NCBI GenBank assembly: GCA_943737045.1
Contig: CALSFV010000326.1
Span: 62,001-126,000, forward strand
Direction of reading: 5' to 3'
DNA from: Parapristionchus giblindavisi
Taxonomy: Eukaryota > Nematoda > Chromadorea > Rhabditida > Diplogasteridae
Length of the DNA stretch: 64,000 nucleotides
A model generated the notes under the pieces. The model was not told the DNA's origin. It worked only from the letters and a program-made list of their open reading frames with translations, and did no database searches. A program made the position numbers and the translations under genes. Of the stretch, positions 9,705-23,869 are shown piece by piece (the stretch's first letter is position 1; every line of letters begins with the position of its first letter).

Positions 9705-12700
9705 TTGATATCGATTGATTGTTATGATGTTATTGATTGAGATTGTTTGATAGTTCCGATAATATTATAGATTACTATTTTGTCGTTGTCTTACTGTATA
9801 TAGTACATTTGATCATCTCGGTTCCATATTAGTCTATGTGTTGTATCGATGAATCATGTTCTGACTAATCCCACTCCCATTCATTCTCTATTTCTATACT
9901 GACAACAAGATAATAAATACAAGATTATTATAATTACTTCTTATCTTATCTTTCCATCTGTGTTTGACTACACATCACTACCGTTTACCTGTGTGGATGT
10001 ATAGTTGTACCGTAATTATTCCTGGATTACTGTAAATGATTATTGATCTATTGTTGAAATACCAAAATTTCTTTTGAATTATTTGTTGTTGTTTGGAATA
10101 GCCATTGTAAGGGAAGCCATTTGTGAAGCAATTAGTAAATGCAGAATACTGTTTACTATTGTGGATATGAATCGATATTGAGTGAATAGGGGGGGGGGGG
10201 ATATTGTACTAGATGTTGATATTTAGTTGTCAATAGAATGATGGGATGAGGATGTTATTGATTATATCGAGAGTATATGAGTAGTTGTGTGTCTGTTGTT
10301 AGTTAGAGAGATAGAGAGTGAACAGAGAAAAAAGGGACACAGATATGCCCCCATTCCATCTCTCTATCTCTATCCCTCATCATTCTCTACTATCTATCTC
10401 TGCTATTACGTAGCTTTCTCTATCTCTAACTCACTGTGTCTCTTGAACAACTACTAGTCTATCTCTGTCCTTCTCTAACTGTCTTTTGCTTCTTGTTGTT
10501 CCCCTATCTCTCAATCCTCCCTTCATCATCACCTTCATCGTCATCTCTTCTACGTTTTCCTATTCTCGATCATTATTTTCCTGTAAACCATAGTCTGTAT
10601 TATTTTTTAATCGATATTATTGATTCTACACTGTTTTTGAAACCAAATGAGCTGTTTTGTTTATGTGTTCATTGTCATGACTGTTCGTCTTCAATCATTC
10701 TCCGCTTTCTCTTCGTCTTCATCTCTCTTCATTCTTCATATACACTCATCTCCTTTTCTTTTCTCATCTCCAAATACTCAAATCAACATGGTTCTCTTCT
10801 CTTTCTCATCTACAATCTGACTCATTCTCCATTCGTTCCTCTTTTTATTCCCTTTCATTCCCTCATCTCTCACTCCTGTATTTGTTGTGAAATGTAAACT
10901 GTAGTCCATCTCTGATATCATCCATATAGTTATAGTTATATCTGTCTATTAATACTCTTTCAATCCCTCTCATTCTCTTTTCGATCTATTAGTAGTCTCT
11001 GAAGGCCTGTTTTGTTTACTGCTTTCTTGTATGGGAGTAGGGGAGAGAGAGAGGGGAATAGAAGCGTGAGCTACGTTGTCTCCTCCAGACAACAAGTCCT
11101 TTTTCTTCTTCTCGCTCTCTTCTCTTCTTTTTCTGTATCCTTTTTTAGGCCTGTCAAGCCTTCTCTTCCTCCATCTTCATTTCACTGTTTTCCCCTCTAC
11201 TCGTTTACTGCTTCATATACTCTTCTCTCTGTCTCGTTACTCATCCGTCTTTCCCTCTCCCTCTCCCTCTCCTTCTCCCTCTCCCTCTCCCTCTCCTTCT
11301 CCCTCTCCCTCTCCCTCTCCTTCAGTTGTTGTTATATCTCGTGCTCTTCTTCATTACTTCCGTTGCTTCTTTTTGTTCTGACTTTCAATCTCTAATCACT
11401 CTATATTCTAATATCCAGTCTATATACTGATAACCCTAATAGGAGTGGAGGTCTTATCTATCCCTATCTCTTTCTCTCTATTCTCTTCCTCTTCTTCTTT
11501 ATCTGTCTATTATCTGTCTGTCTATATCTCTTTCTTCTTCTTCTTCTTCTATTGGGTATTCCCTTCTCTTCGTATCCCTCCCCTCATTCGTCGCGTTTTA
11601 GTGGAGTGATAAACATGGTTTGGTGGAGAGGGAGAGGGAGAGAGAGAGGTAGAGACATAATCTTCTGAATGTGTATGATTGTAGAGGTGGTTCAATCAGT
11701 GTTATCACTCTAATTCAAATTAATTCATTTATAATATTAGACCGTATTCTGTTATATATTAATATATTTTCATCTCATCTCTTTTTTTCCAATGATATTA
11801 TATGTATGATTCAGTCATTTTCCCTCCCTTTTTCATTCCCATTTCATTTGTCTCTTGTATCCCTCTCTATCTCTATCAGTCTCTCATTTCATAGTACTCT
11901 CTCGTCTCTTCTCTTCATCTCTCTATTTCCCTTTGCTTACTGATCACCGTTCGGTTTGGTAACGAGAAAGAGAGTGAACACGACTGTGTTTGTATCTATT
12001 CCCTTTTTGCGCCTTTCTATCCCCCTCTCTCTCCCTGTCTGTCTACCCTTTATTCACTGGTTTTCATACACTATACGTGTAGATAAATCTGTCTATTCAT
12101 TGTGAACGACTGTGATTATATCTTGATCATGAACTATTACTCTATTATCTATAAGTATTGTCGGATTGTATTACGAAATGATAATCGTAATCTACTTGTA
12201 TATTGTATCGTTTGTTGCCATTGCTCTATTTATTATAGGCTTTAATGGTCATGTATCGTCTGTCTTTGTCTCTCTCTCTCTGTCTATGTCTCTCATCATC
12301 TCCTCTATCTAGTCTGGTGATCATCTTATCATGTTCTCTTATCATTTTCTCTTCATCTACTGATAGAGAATGGAACCAGATTCATTGAACCAACAAGATT
12401 CAAAATTCGAAGAATCATATATCTGCGTTTTCATTTTAATTGTCGAGAGATAAGATGATTTCATGGAATACTTTACCCAAATATCTGAAATAGGAAAGTT
12501 TTAAATGTTTACATGAAATAACCGACAATTAAATATTCGATATATACAATATTTGGAGGGTCATCCGTGAAAAATGTTTAACCTATCGCTCTGACTTATC
12601 CGCGGATTTTCTACTGGTTGAATTGTCGTTGTAATGAACCTGATAGTCACTACTTGATCCCTGCAGTCAGTTCATGTGGGGGGGGGGGAGAGAGGGAGGG

Positions 12701-13637
12701 AGATATTGAGAGGAAGAGGAGGAGAGAGAGAAAGGGAGGGATGAATAGATGGGGAGAAAGGTGAAAGTTGCACTTGCACACCACCGGAAAGACTCTGTGG
12801 CTGAGTTTGACGTTTCTTTGTGAGTATTGACAGATTGAAGTTTTAGAGAACATTTTCATCGGAATTACTCATGAAACTTAACGGGGGATTCTGTTTTTTG
12901 TATGGTAGAGTGTATTCATCTGCCGACTTTCCTCTATATTTATGATTCATTATTTCCTGTGTTTTTTCTCTCATGATCAAACGATAATCGTAAACAATGG
13001 AAGCCTTCTGTACGTGTGAGTGAAGGGATAGAATGGATGAGGATGGATGATAGAGAGTAGTGGAATGAAAAGGGAAGAAGGATAAAGAAAGTATCACCGT
13101 TTTGGCGCCCTTACTTGTAGTTAAAAGTAAAGAATAGTTGAACTATTGATCAGATTGTATTTGTTTCCTCTTACCTAGATCGTGTTCATGCGTCTTCAAT
13201 ATCTCATGATAACTTTATCGTTGTGTCTATTTGTTTGGTTATGTTCATCTACGTGTTTTAACACTTAAAACTATATCCTTTCCTCCTCCATCCTTCACCG
13301 TTCAAATGTTGTCTCTCTATCTATTCTCATTCTCCTCATCATTCTCCTCTTCTTTATCGTTCTCCTCATTGTCAAGGTTACGTTTGTGATGACGGAATGC
13401 TCACATCTCGCAAATGTAACACCGCAAAACCCTCAACTAATTTTGTCTCAAATTTCCGAAGTAGTGTCCCTTCTACACCCCCCCCCTTATTCCACGTACC
13501 TCGCGATGGTAACATCCATTCATGATTATATTTGCACAGGATTCATCATAACTCATTGGATTCCTCTGATTTGATTAGGATATCAAAGATCGAATATCGG
13601 TCAATCGATCGATTAATCTAGAGAAGATCAATCAATA
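9705..13637. other. Gene-free pyrimidine-rich region
   Basis: Nearly 4 kb between NAA38-like and VPS13. From about 10,300 to 12,350 the plus strand is dominated by C and T, with short TCTCTC, CTTCTT and CTCCCT runs. Open frames there have no coding signature (Leu/Ser/Phe or Pro/Ser runs read from repeats). Homopolymer G runs occur at 10190-10200 and near 12678. I see no RNA gene. Confidence 0.6.
11251..11322. repeat. (CTCCCT)n array
   Basis: About 72 bp of CTCCCT hexamers with occasional CTCCTT variants on the plus strand, the same hexamer as the arrays beyond 49 kb. Confidence 0.9.
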
Positions 13638-16600
13638 ATGGTGTTTGAATCACTCGTAGCTGATCTACTCAATCGATTCCTCGGCGATTTCGTCGATAAT
13701 CTCGATTCGTCTCAACTTAATATTGGCATCTGGGGAGGTACGGTAGATTTATCGATTTATTGATTAATGATTTTAATGAATGGTTGATTGATTTTAGGTG
13801 ATGTCAAGTTGGACAATCTTGAGATTAAAGAGAGTGCATTGGATGATCTCGATCTACCGGTTAAACTCAAGTAAGATATTACTGATTGATTGATTATCTA
13901 AATTTCGATCACTGAAGGATTTACGGTAGCAAGATGTTTGATTGGTTCTTTGATTGATTACCGATGTATCATAATTTCTGTAGTTTCATGATTTTATAAT
14001 TATAATTTAATTAATTGTTTCATAATTTCAGATTCGGGTATATAGAGTCTCTGGTATTGAAGATTCCATGGAAGAATCTATACACTGAACCAGTGATTGC
14101 AACTGTGGATGGAGTTCAATTGATTGTTGTACCCAATAAGGGAGTCGTCTACAATGAGGAAAAGGTTAGAGAGATACTGTAAATTGTGAAGGGATAGATT
14201 GAGATGAGTGTGGTTGAGAGAAACAAAAGAAACAAAGAGTCAATTTTACCAATGCGAGCTATGATGATTTCTATAATCGATAAATCTTTGCCTACAATTG
14301 AGAAACGATTGTTGTCTGTGATTGTTTGCCCTTTTACTGTAGCTGTTGAAACATAAAACATGGAGGATATAATGGAAACATTGATTTGTATTCTTTCTCT
14401 ATCAATCTATCTTTCAGGCTAAGAAGACGGCGAAGGAAGTAAAGGAGAAGACACTCACTCGTCTTGAGGAGGCACGAAAGAATAGAAGGTATGGTATTCT
14501 ACCGTAATCCAACAGTCTTGTATCTACCGTAATCAATATTCATTTCACTATCGTTTCTTTGTTTTAGAAAGCCCCCAGACCCGCAAGCAGATTCATTCGC
14601 CGAGAAGATGGTCGCTCAAGTTATCAAGAACCTTCAGGTGAGATAAATAAATCAGTCTACGATATTATTGTGGTTACTGTTATTGTGTGTACAATCAATC
14701 AATATTCTTTATTTCCTTTCCAGGTGGCCGTTCACAATGTCCACGTTCGATTCGAAGATAAGTACACTAATCGATCGAGACCATTCGCTGCGGGAATCAC
14801 CCTATCTGCACTTCAATTGGATGTAAGCACAGTAGTCATTGGTTACTGTAGTTATGAGCATTGTTCTCGGTTTTGCAGGGTAATATTACAGCAAGTAGCG
14901 CGCAAAAAGTAACTTACTATTTACTTACTTTTACGCTATAAATACACGAAATAGCAAAACAGTAATAAAAAAGTAAGTAAGAAGAAAGTTACTTTTGTGC
15001 GCTACTTACTGTAATATTACCCTACAAAATCGGAGTTCTTGCTACCAATAATTGATTGAATCGTTCAGACGACTGATTCCAATTGGAAGAAGACGATCCA
15101 CAAGGATGCAGTAAAGATTGTCCATAAGCTGGTATGTTTTTGTCGATCTTCGGACTTTGATCTTTGATCTATTGTAATATAGGTCGAGTTGAACAGTCTG
15201 GCAGTGTACTGGGACAGTGATGTCAAGTTGATCTCTGATCTTTCTGATAGAAAGGAGATTAAGAAGAGATTGAGAGATCTCATTGCTACAGATAACAAGA
15301 AGACATCGAGCAAATACAGTAAGTATAGCTGATTGTTACTGTATTCATGATATTTATCGATTAATTCATGACATATCATTTATATTTGTAGTTCTGGAGC
15401 CGATTAAGATGCAAGCGAAGCTCTCACTCAATCAGAAACCAGAGAGTGATGGAAGCAATTGGACTATTCCTAAGGTAACATGTCAATATGTTTATTGATG
15501 GGACGAAAAGGCTAGATCGTAACAATTATTGCTAACGAGGAAAGATGAACAAGCAATGGTGCTACACGAATTCACCGTTTTGTGGGGGAGGGGGGGGACT
15601 TTTATCATACAATGAAATAGTCGTCAGTGTCAATACATGATCGTTCCTAAACGAATACTAATGCATAAGTATATCGAAGTATATCAGATTGATCTCGGTG
15701 TTGATATGGAATCATTGACGATGGCCATTGGAAAGATGCAATATCAGGATCTTCTTCTATTCCTTGAAGCTCAGGTATACGGTAGTAGATATGTAGGGCT
15801 ATTGTAGCCTTGTGCTATGATATAATCTATCGATTTTTTTGATAACTGTGGTCTTTGCGTCCTTTTGATCTTATTGATTGATTGCAGGAGCGTTTCGGAT
15901 TGGCCACTCAATATCTGAAGCATCGACCTAATTTGAATGAATACAAGGGACACTACAAGGAATGGTCGGTATCCTTTTATTTTGATCATAGCTGTGCTCG
16001 GTTTTATTTGCTGCTTTAATTGTTATCTTATTGTGCTCGTAAATACCGACAGAATGCGTACGTAGGCCTGCTAGTTTCTTGTTTCAGAAATAAGTTGAAT
16101 GGTAGTGTTGAAGTTGATAAGTGATTCCGAAGCAAATTGGCCAACTACCGTCAAAACGAAAAAAAGGGAAACATTTGTGACAAATTGTCACAAAAGTTCA
16201 CAAAGTGCCTATTTTTAGCGTTTTTCTAGCACTTGAAGATGTATTTTCTTAATTATTTTAGTGTGGATGTGTTTGCCAAATAAAGTAATGTATGACAAAA
16301 GTAAAATAATTAATCGGGAGCACCGCGGTGAAAAATTGGTATACTGTAGCATACTGTAGAATCTTACTGTAAAACTACTACCATCGTGCTTCCTTCGTCT
16401 AATCATGCATGTACGTTTCATTACATGACTTCCTATAGCGAATTTGCACTGTTTGGATCATGACATGGAACAGGTTGCAAAACAGGTATACTGTAGAAAA
16501 TCCTACCGTATACCAGTTTCACCAAACAGCGTTCGCAGTGAATTATTTGAATCGCTTTCTTCACATGTCAATTAGCCAAGCCCAGAGATGCTCAAATACC

Positions 16601-19600
16601 ATATTATCTAATAAAATACTTGCAACCGCGTTTTGATATCATGACTCAAAAATTTCAAAATCTTGTGAACTTTTGTGACAATTTGTCACAAATTGTCACA
16701 AATGTTTCACTTATTTTTCGTTTTGACGGTATACAGAATGAACAAGTGATTTTAGGTGGTTGTTCGCATACAATTCAATTTTATACGAGAAAGTGAAGAG
16801 AAGAAGAGAGAATTGGGACTGGAAGAGGATCAAGAAACATCGGTGAGTAGAATATCGATTGATTTATCGATCCATTGAGTAGACTTCTCTAAATATCGAT
16901 CACTTTCAGTGATCTCGTCAAGGCATATAGTGCTGCATGGGTACTGAAGCAGACTGAGAAGAGTCCAGCTGCGCATGTTGCCAAGACCATTACGGTACGT
17001 GACATTTGATTACTGTTGTCAAGTGTGAGACAATGTGCCATATGTTTTGTTTTGTAGGAAGCCGAAGAGAAGTTGGACGTGTTCAATGTGAATGTGGCTC
17101 GTCAACAAGCAGAAATGGAGATTGATAGAAATGGATTAACTCGATTAGATGATCAACCACAAGGATGGGGAGCATGGGCTAAGAGTTGGTACGATATTTG
17201 ATCTTTGATCTCTCTTGATTGATCTATCATCTCATTGTCAGGTGGGGTGGAAATGGAGAGGTGGCCAAACCCGAGGGCAAGGCTGGCGATATCGCATCCA
17301 AGTTCCAGAAAGCGATGACTCCAGAAGAGAAGGCCAAACTGTTTGAGGCTATCGATTATGAGGTACGGTAGTTCAATCAGGGCACGAATGTGATTGTACG
17401 TGTTTTACTTATGGTAGTGACTGTTTCCTATTACAGGAGAACATGCCACCGACGAACTATCCGAAGGAGTTTGTCGAAAACAATATTGATTTCAAGCTCA
17501 AAGAGGTGATCTTTGATCTCTATGATTATCGTTTGATCTTTGAACTTTGATAGGTCAATATCATTGTCGAGGGAGCGATTCAGATGGACTTTGTTGGTCT
17601 CCATGCAGCACTTAAGCAGAGACCGTCGGCTGGAGCGATAAAGTACGGTAGATGAGATTGAGGAGAGTTACTGTAGGGAATGAATAGATACGAACTGTAA
17701 AAGGGAAGATGTTGAGTACTTTCTGATTGTTGTTTTGGTATTTAAATGCTATTAATGGATATTTTGTGTGTTCTTTGATACGATATCGGTTGTGAGAATT
17801 ATCCTGCTGATTTCATGTAACGATTATTGGATATTTGATTCTATTTTACTCATCAACTTGATGATTTTCTGTTTTCCTCAAATAACCAATCAATATTTCA
17901 GTCTGAAGGCCCGAATCTCGGAGGTTCGAATGGATGGATGCAAGGAACCAATGATGAGAATGAGAGAGAAGGGAGATTGGCTGTCTGTTGAGGTACGGTA
18001 GAAAGAAAGACGGTATTACATTAGGTCGTATGATGAGTCAGACCGATGATTAGATCATTCATTTCTCTTGACTGTTATGTATTATATAGGATGAACGTCG
18101 ATTGACAACAAATTGGCTGGATGTTGAGGTAGAATTGTGTGATTGAGGGATGATTGTAGAGGAATAATAGATGGTTTTGATTATCGATTAGTGATTGTTG
18201 GCTTATCAGAATCACACGAACAGTATTTATGCTCTTTGTTGATGAAAAAAGAATGATGCTTTAGACAAGTTGATTATATGTTTTTATGTTCTGCTTTGAT
18301 TCATTTATTAGTAATTATTGTAGTTATTGTGAATGCGATATAGATAAAACAATGATGTACTGCCTATAGAATTCGCTGATAAGCCATCACTAGTTGAGGG
18401 TTGACTAACTGTATCATTACTTATATTTCGAATATACTAATATCTTATTTATCGTTGAATCCTTACTTTAAAGATTATTAGGGGTTAATATAGTCTTGTT
18501 TCTAATATCTTTTGACTATCCTTTTACATCCGCTCACTTGATTTTCACTCCGATTCATGCACAATTTCCATAGATAGATTTCCTGTTTCTACGCTGAACA
18601 GTCTTCTCATTCACCTCAACAATCAATAATATTCTTTCGATTTATCGTTCTAGGTGGACACAAATCCTCTTGACGGTGCCTATGATCAGAGAGTTGGTCT
18701 TCGTATCGCCCCCGTCAATGTCATCTATCATGCTCCAGCTGTCAATAAGGCTATCGATGTATGAGAGATATTATCCATTGATTAGTCATGATCTACAATA
18801 TCGATTGATTGATTCAGGTATTCAAACCTCCCGAGTCGGTGAAACTGAATCAGCTTACGGCTGCTGCCATGTCTAGATATGAGGAGGTAAGTCCATTTGT
18901 AGTTTATAGTTTGATCGAAGGAAACAACAATTTCAGGTAAAAACTCGATCAGTCACCGGACTTGCACATGCTGTTGAGAAGAAGACGAAGCTAGTTCTCG
19001 ATATGGTTTGTACTTTGATCTTTGATCTCTGATCAATAGCTTCATCATCGTATTCAGATCATTCAACCAGCTACAATCTACATTTGTGAGGGAGGAACAT
19101 TCAATGAATTCAAACCCGTTCTTCTCGCTGATCTCGGTCTTCTCACCATTACTACTGTCGATCCAGATACGAGGGTAAATTGATCTTTGATCTTTGATCT
19201 CTGATCGCAATCGTCATTTTAGAAGTCATCCGACAAGATGTCCCAGCTAATGGAGAAAGCGTACGATCGATTCCGTGTTCATCTATCCAATATGGTCGTT
19301 GTCCTGGCTGAGGTACGGTAGTAGTCATAAGATGATGATAAATACATGTTTTATCGACGCCATGATAGAATAACAAGGCGAAACGGAACCAATAATGATA
19401 AGATTAAAGCAATGGTTCTATACGACTGTCAGAGTAGGTTATTAGAGAGTGGATGAAGTAAGAAGTGACAGGAGCATGGATAGGATGGGTGTTGAATAGA
19501 TCAAAGTGGCAAGATGAAAATAATATGATAGAATATCGGAGAGAATGGTGGATATCTACATAGTTGTGATTGAATATCATCAGTTTGTTCCTCAAGATGA

Positions 19601-22600
19601 ACATTGATCTTTGATCTTTGATCTCTTTGTAGAATACGAAAGATGCAGAGAAGGCCCGTATTGAGCCCTCATCATCTCTTCATCTTCTTCGTCCAACTGG
19701 TCTTGATATTCAACTACATAAGTGTGGAATTGATGATCTGAGATTACCCAAGTGAGTCCAATTATTTGTGCTATTACCCATTGAAACGGAGTTCGTGTAC
19801 CTGCTCATTTCTCTTTATTTACAATTGAATTTAGAACTTTCTGTGATAAGAGCTAAACCAATACTTTAGACCAGTTGATTCTGTGTTTGCGGGTCTTTAT
19901 CTATGCTATGTTTTGGTCTCACTTGTTGGTTCCTGTGGTTTTTAACATCCAACAACATTATTGATACTCGAGTAATGAATAAGTATTATAGACTTCGTGT
20001 GATTGGTGATCTACCAGATGTAGTCATTGGTATCTCTGATGATCATCTTCTTATGCTCATTCGTCTACTTCTTTCCATTCCTAAGCCACCTGCTGATCCA
20101 GTCACCGAGAAGGTTAGCCATTCATTTTTTTAAATGTGAATTGGTGTTTGGAGTGGAATAGGGGTACAGTCTGACATGCATATTCTCCATAGTTGTTTAC
20201 GTGAAAGATGGAAGTGGATGAGGTTGAACAGTCTTTATTCCAGGAAGAACAACTGGTAGCCGTACCGAAGTTGAAGGATCGTGCCAAGATGAAGACGATC
20301 ATGGAAGATGAGGTATACTGTATAGATTAGATGAGTCAATCGATAACATACATGGGCGGGGTAACTGGAGCTCTATTCTACAGGTGGCTTCCGAACGAAA
20401 AATGGTTAATTTTACAGGGGGCTTTCACTATTTTTTTCAAAAATTTCACCTTAATCTCATTTTTAACAGGGGGCATTCCACAAATTTTCGAAAAACCATA
20501 ATTTTACAGGGGGCACCCCCATGTCGGCGCCCATGTATGATCGATAATCAATCTCATTCAGGTTGAGTTGAGTGTTGAACCATCGGAAGAGCCGACGGAT
20601 GTTCTCGCTAAGAACAATCAACAAGTGCAAGTTGAACTGGCACTCCAATTAAAGGAGGTAAGGAGGGTATAGGTGAAAGGCTAGAGGGAGTATTAGTAAT
20701 GCTTGTAATATATGAATGTGTGCCCTATGACTGATATAATGGATTACCGAGATTGAATCGGTTATTCCTGTTTTGTAATTTAGTGGTATTCTTATTTCAT
20801 ATTCTTCCTTTGCCATACATACTGATTATTTATTTATTTGATACACCCGTGATAGGTGCGACAGCAAAAACAGGAGCGATAAGAGAAATAATTATAATAA
20901 TGATAGAAAGGACTTGGGGAAGGTGACAGGGGTTTATCGATAGCTATCAAATCGCCAGTGATCCAGTTTGAGTTAGGTGGATTATATGTATTTGTATTAA
21001 AGGTTGGATTGATAGTCTCACGTGGTTCATCTACTCTTGTTGCTCTATCAGTACTCGGTCTCAAGTGTTCACTCAAGATGAGAACTCATGATATGGTCAT
21101 TGATGCTGAGGTACGGTACACATGATTACAGTAGTCTTGATATTAAATGTTATCAGTAGTACGCTTACTGTAGATATTAGTTGATCTTTGATCTTTGGTC
21201 AATCCTCTGATGTCTTCAGATGGGTGCACTCCGTGTTCATATGCCTACACACAAGTCACTATCACCAGGAAGAGATCATTTATATCTCGTAGATAATGCT
21301 GAACAAGAAGGACCTTTATTGAGAGTTGGAATGATTCAGGTATTCATTCATTCATTCATTTGACGTACCCGGTTGAATCAGGTTTCATGAACATCTCAAG
21401 TAGCATAAATTCTCTTTTCACTCGCTAAAGAAATGATTTATCTCTAGGCTCAACCGGAATCTCCATTCTTCGCAACCGAATACAAGAACACTGAACAATT
21501 GATCACTCTCAACTTTGCCCAACTCATCGTTGCCCTCCATCAGGTACTGTAGACGTTGATTACTGTAGATATGGTCAGTCATAGGATATATGGTATTGAT
21601 TGATTATTAAAGGAAGGATTAATTGAACTGAAGAAGTATGGAGAAGAAGTGCAGGCTAAGATGAATGAGATTATGGGGAAGAAGGAAGATGAGGAAGGTA
21701 CTGTGCAGATATTGATTTATTGATTAATTGATTACTTTGTATTGATTGATTGTGTTCAGACGAAGAGGCAGATGGAGTAGAAGAGAAGCCAGTGGATGCA
21801 GTCGGAAGGAAACTATCACAGATAGTCGCTCATAGGTAGATCAATTGTATTGATTAATTGATTTGAATTTAATAATTATTGATTGATTGATTCCAGTGTC
21901 GAATCACTAAATTCTATGCGTAAGGACACATCTTCGAGAAAGAAGAGCAGAAAACAGGTAAATATATTAATTTATGTTAAAAAAATATGCAAAAAAATGA
22001 ATATGAAGAAATGAAAGCAATTGAATTGTTGATTGATTTGAACTGGTACATCCATGTTTCACTTTCTCCTTATTATCCTTTTCTAGATGTAATTATTGAT
22101 AGGTGTGATACTGTTTTGTCAGCATTCAAAAATGTAATTATAGACATTGTCATCAGTGGAAGTGGATGAAGATGCATTGATTAATATGAAGGTTGAAGCT
22201 AGATTCGGTGCACTTTCAGTGTATCTTGGATCAGAGAAGGCTATCGAAAGTGTTATGGCCATTGAAGATGTAAGTATTATTAATTGGTACCTATTTATTG
22301 TCTTTTCTATGATGACGGCTGAAAATGGGGTCAGGCGTCGCAGTTTGTAACATACTTTCCGTGATTTCATGTTTCAGTGCATTTTTGTATACTGTTAGTT
22401 CCTGGTTGGTATTAGTACGCATCAAATTGACCTACTACAAACATAACGTCAGTCATGTCAATCAGTCATAACGAGATGTTGTTACAGATTCGAGCCAATG
22501 TCACAATGAAGAAGTCAGCAATGGATGTCAGTTCAACACTCAAGAGTATCTCCGTCGTTGATTCAGCCAAGGAAGCACTGTACAAGTGAGTACGGTAGTT

Positions 22601-23827
22601 GATGGAGTGTATGGGGATTACGGTAACTGACCATACATCTAGTGACTGATTAATATGTTCAGGAAACTGATGCATGTACAAGGAAAGGAAGAAGTGATGT
22701 TACGATTCGAAATGACTCAATTCAATAGAGATGAGAAGACTAAACGACCAACTGATATCGATATGAAGGTTAAGGTAAGTACGACCAACTTATCGCGACT
22801 TACAATTAGGACTCAAGGAATAAAGTATATTTAAGTACCTCCTGATTACAGCTCCGTCTCGCTCGTCTTCGTTTCGTCTTTGTCAATCTATGGGTGTCTC
22901 GAGTACTACTGTGGCTCAAGCCATTCCAGGTACCGTAACCTCTTCATCGTCTACCGTAATCCATTCCCTGATTCAGGCTCAAGCAGTCGCAGCAGCTGCA
23001 GCCGCATCTACGGCAGCTTCGGCCAAGGCAGCACAGACTGCACAGGATGTTAAGGTATGTGATATATAGGCTTCTGATCTTTGATCTCTAATTTTTGATC
23101 TTAGATGAGATGAGTGCATTGTAGGCAGCGATCGAAGAACGTCAACCTCGTATTGAATTAGACGTCCATCTTGATGCTCCTATCATTGTCGTTCCTCGTC
23201 TATCAACATCTACTGATGTCATCATCGTTGATCTTGGTAAGCCACGCCCCCATTATCGATCGATCTATAATCAATCAATATTTGAGGTTCACTACAAGTG
23301 AACAATGCAATCGTAGCAGAGAGGGCTGGATCATCCGGAATGGTAGTAGTTGATGCAATGGAAGTGAAGTTGGCTGATATGAATGTTGGAATGTGAGTTG
23401 AAAGTTCAAAGATCAAAGATCAATATAACCTCCCCTCTATATTCAGAGCATCAATGGATTCTGAAGGCATGCGCATCGTGACACGTCGACACATTTTGAA
23501 ACCTCTGACCTTCTCCGTCAAATTATCTCGTAATCTTATGTGGAATGAGAACAAAGGAGTGAGTAGGGTGGTGATACGGTAGTACGAATCATGGTTGTCT
23601 CACTTATTGTTAGTATAGTGAAGGTGACTTATGATAAACATGATAAACACTGCGATGTGAGAGTCACTAATGTATCAATAACTATTGATCATATTATAGA
23701 AGCCTCAAGCGGCCGTTAACATGCATCTCTCTGTCGTGCAGGCGACCCTTTCACAGAAGGAATACTCGACCATCATGGCGACCCTGAGTGGAAATCTCGC
23801 CGAGAAGGTATACGGTAGTCGAGTATT

Positions 23828-23869
<42 letters not shown>

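Noticed and set aside
10436..10897. 153-codon plus-strand open frame
   Set aside because: Leu/Ser/Phe-rich translation of a pyrimidine-rich tract, no domain or signal beyond composition.
14880..15020. TAATATTAC, identical to the geminivirus origin nonamer
   Set aside because: The nonamer lies in the arms of an inverted repeat, not in a hairpin loop, and there is no replication-protein gene nearby; the match is explained by the AT-rich palindrome.
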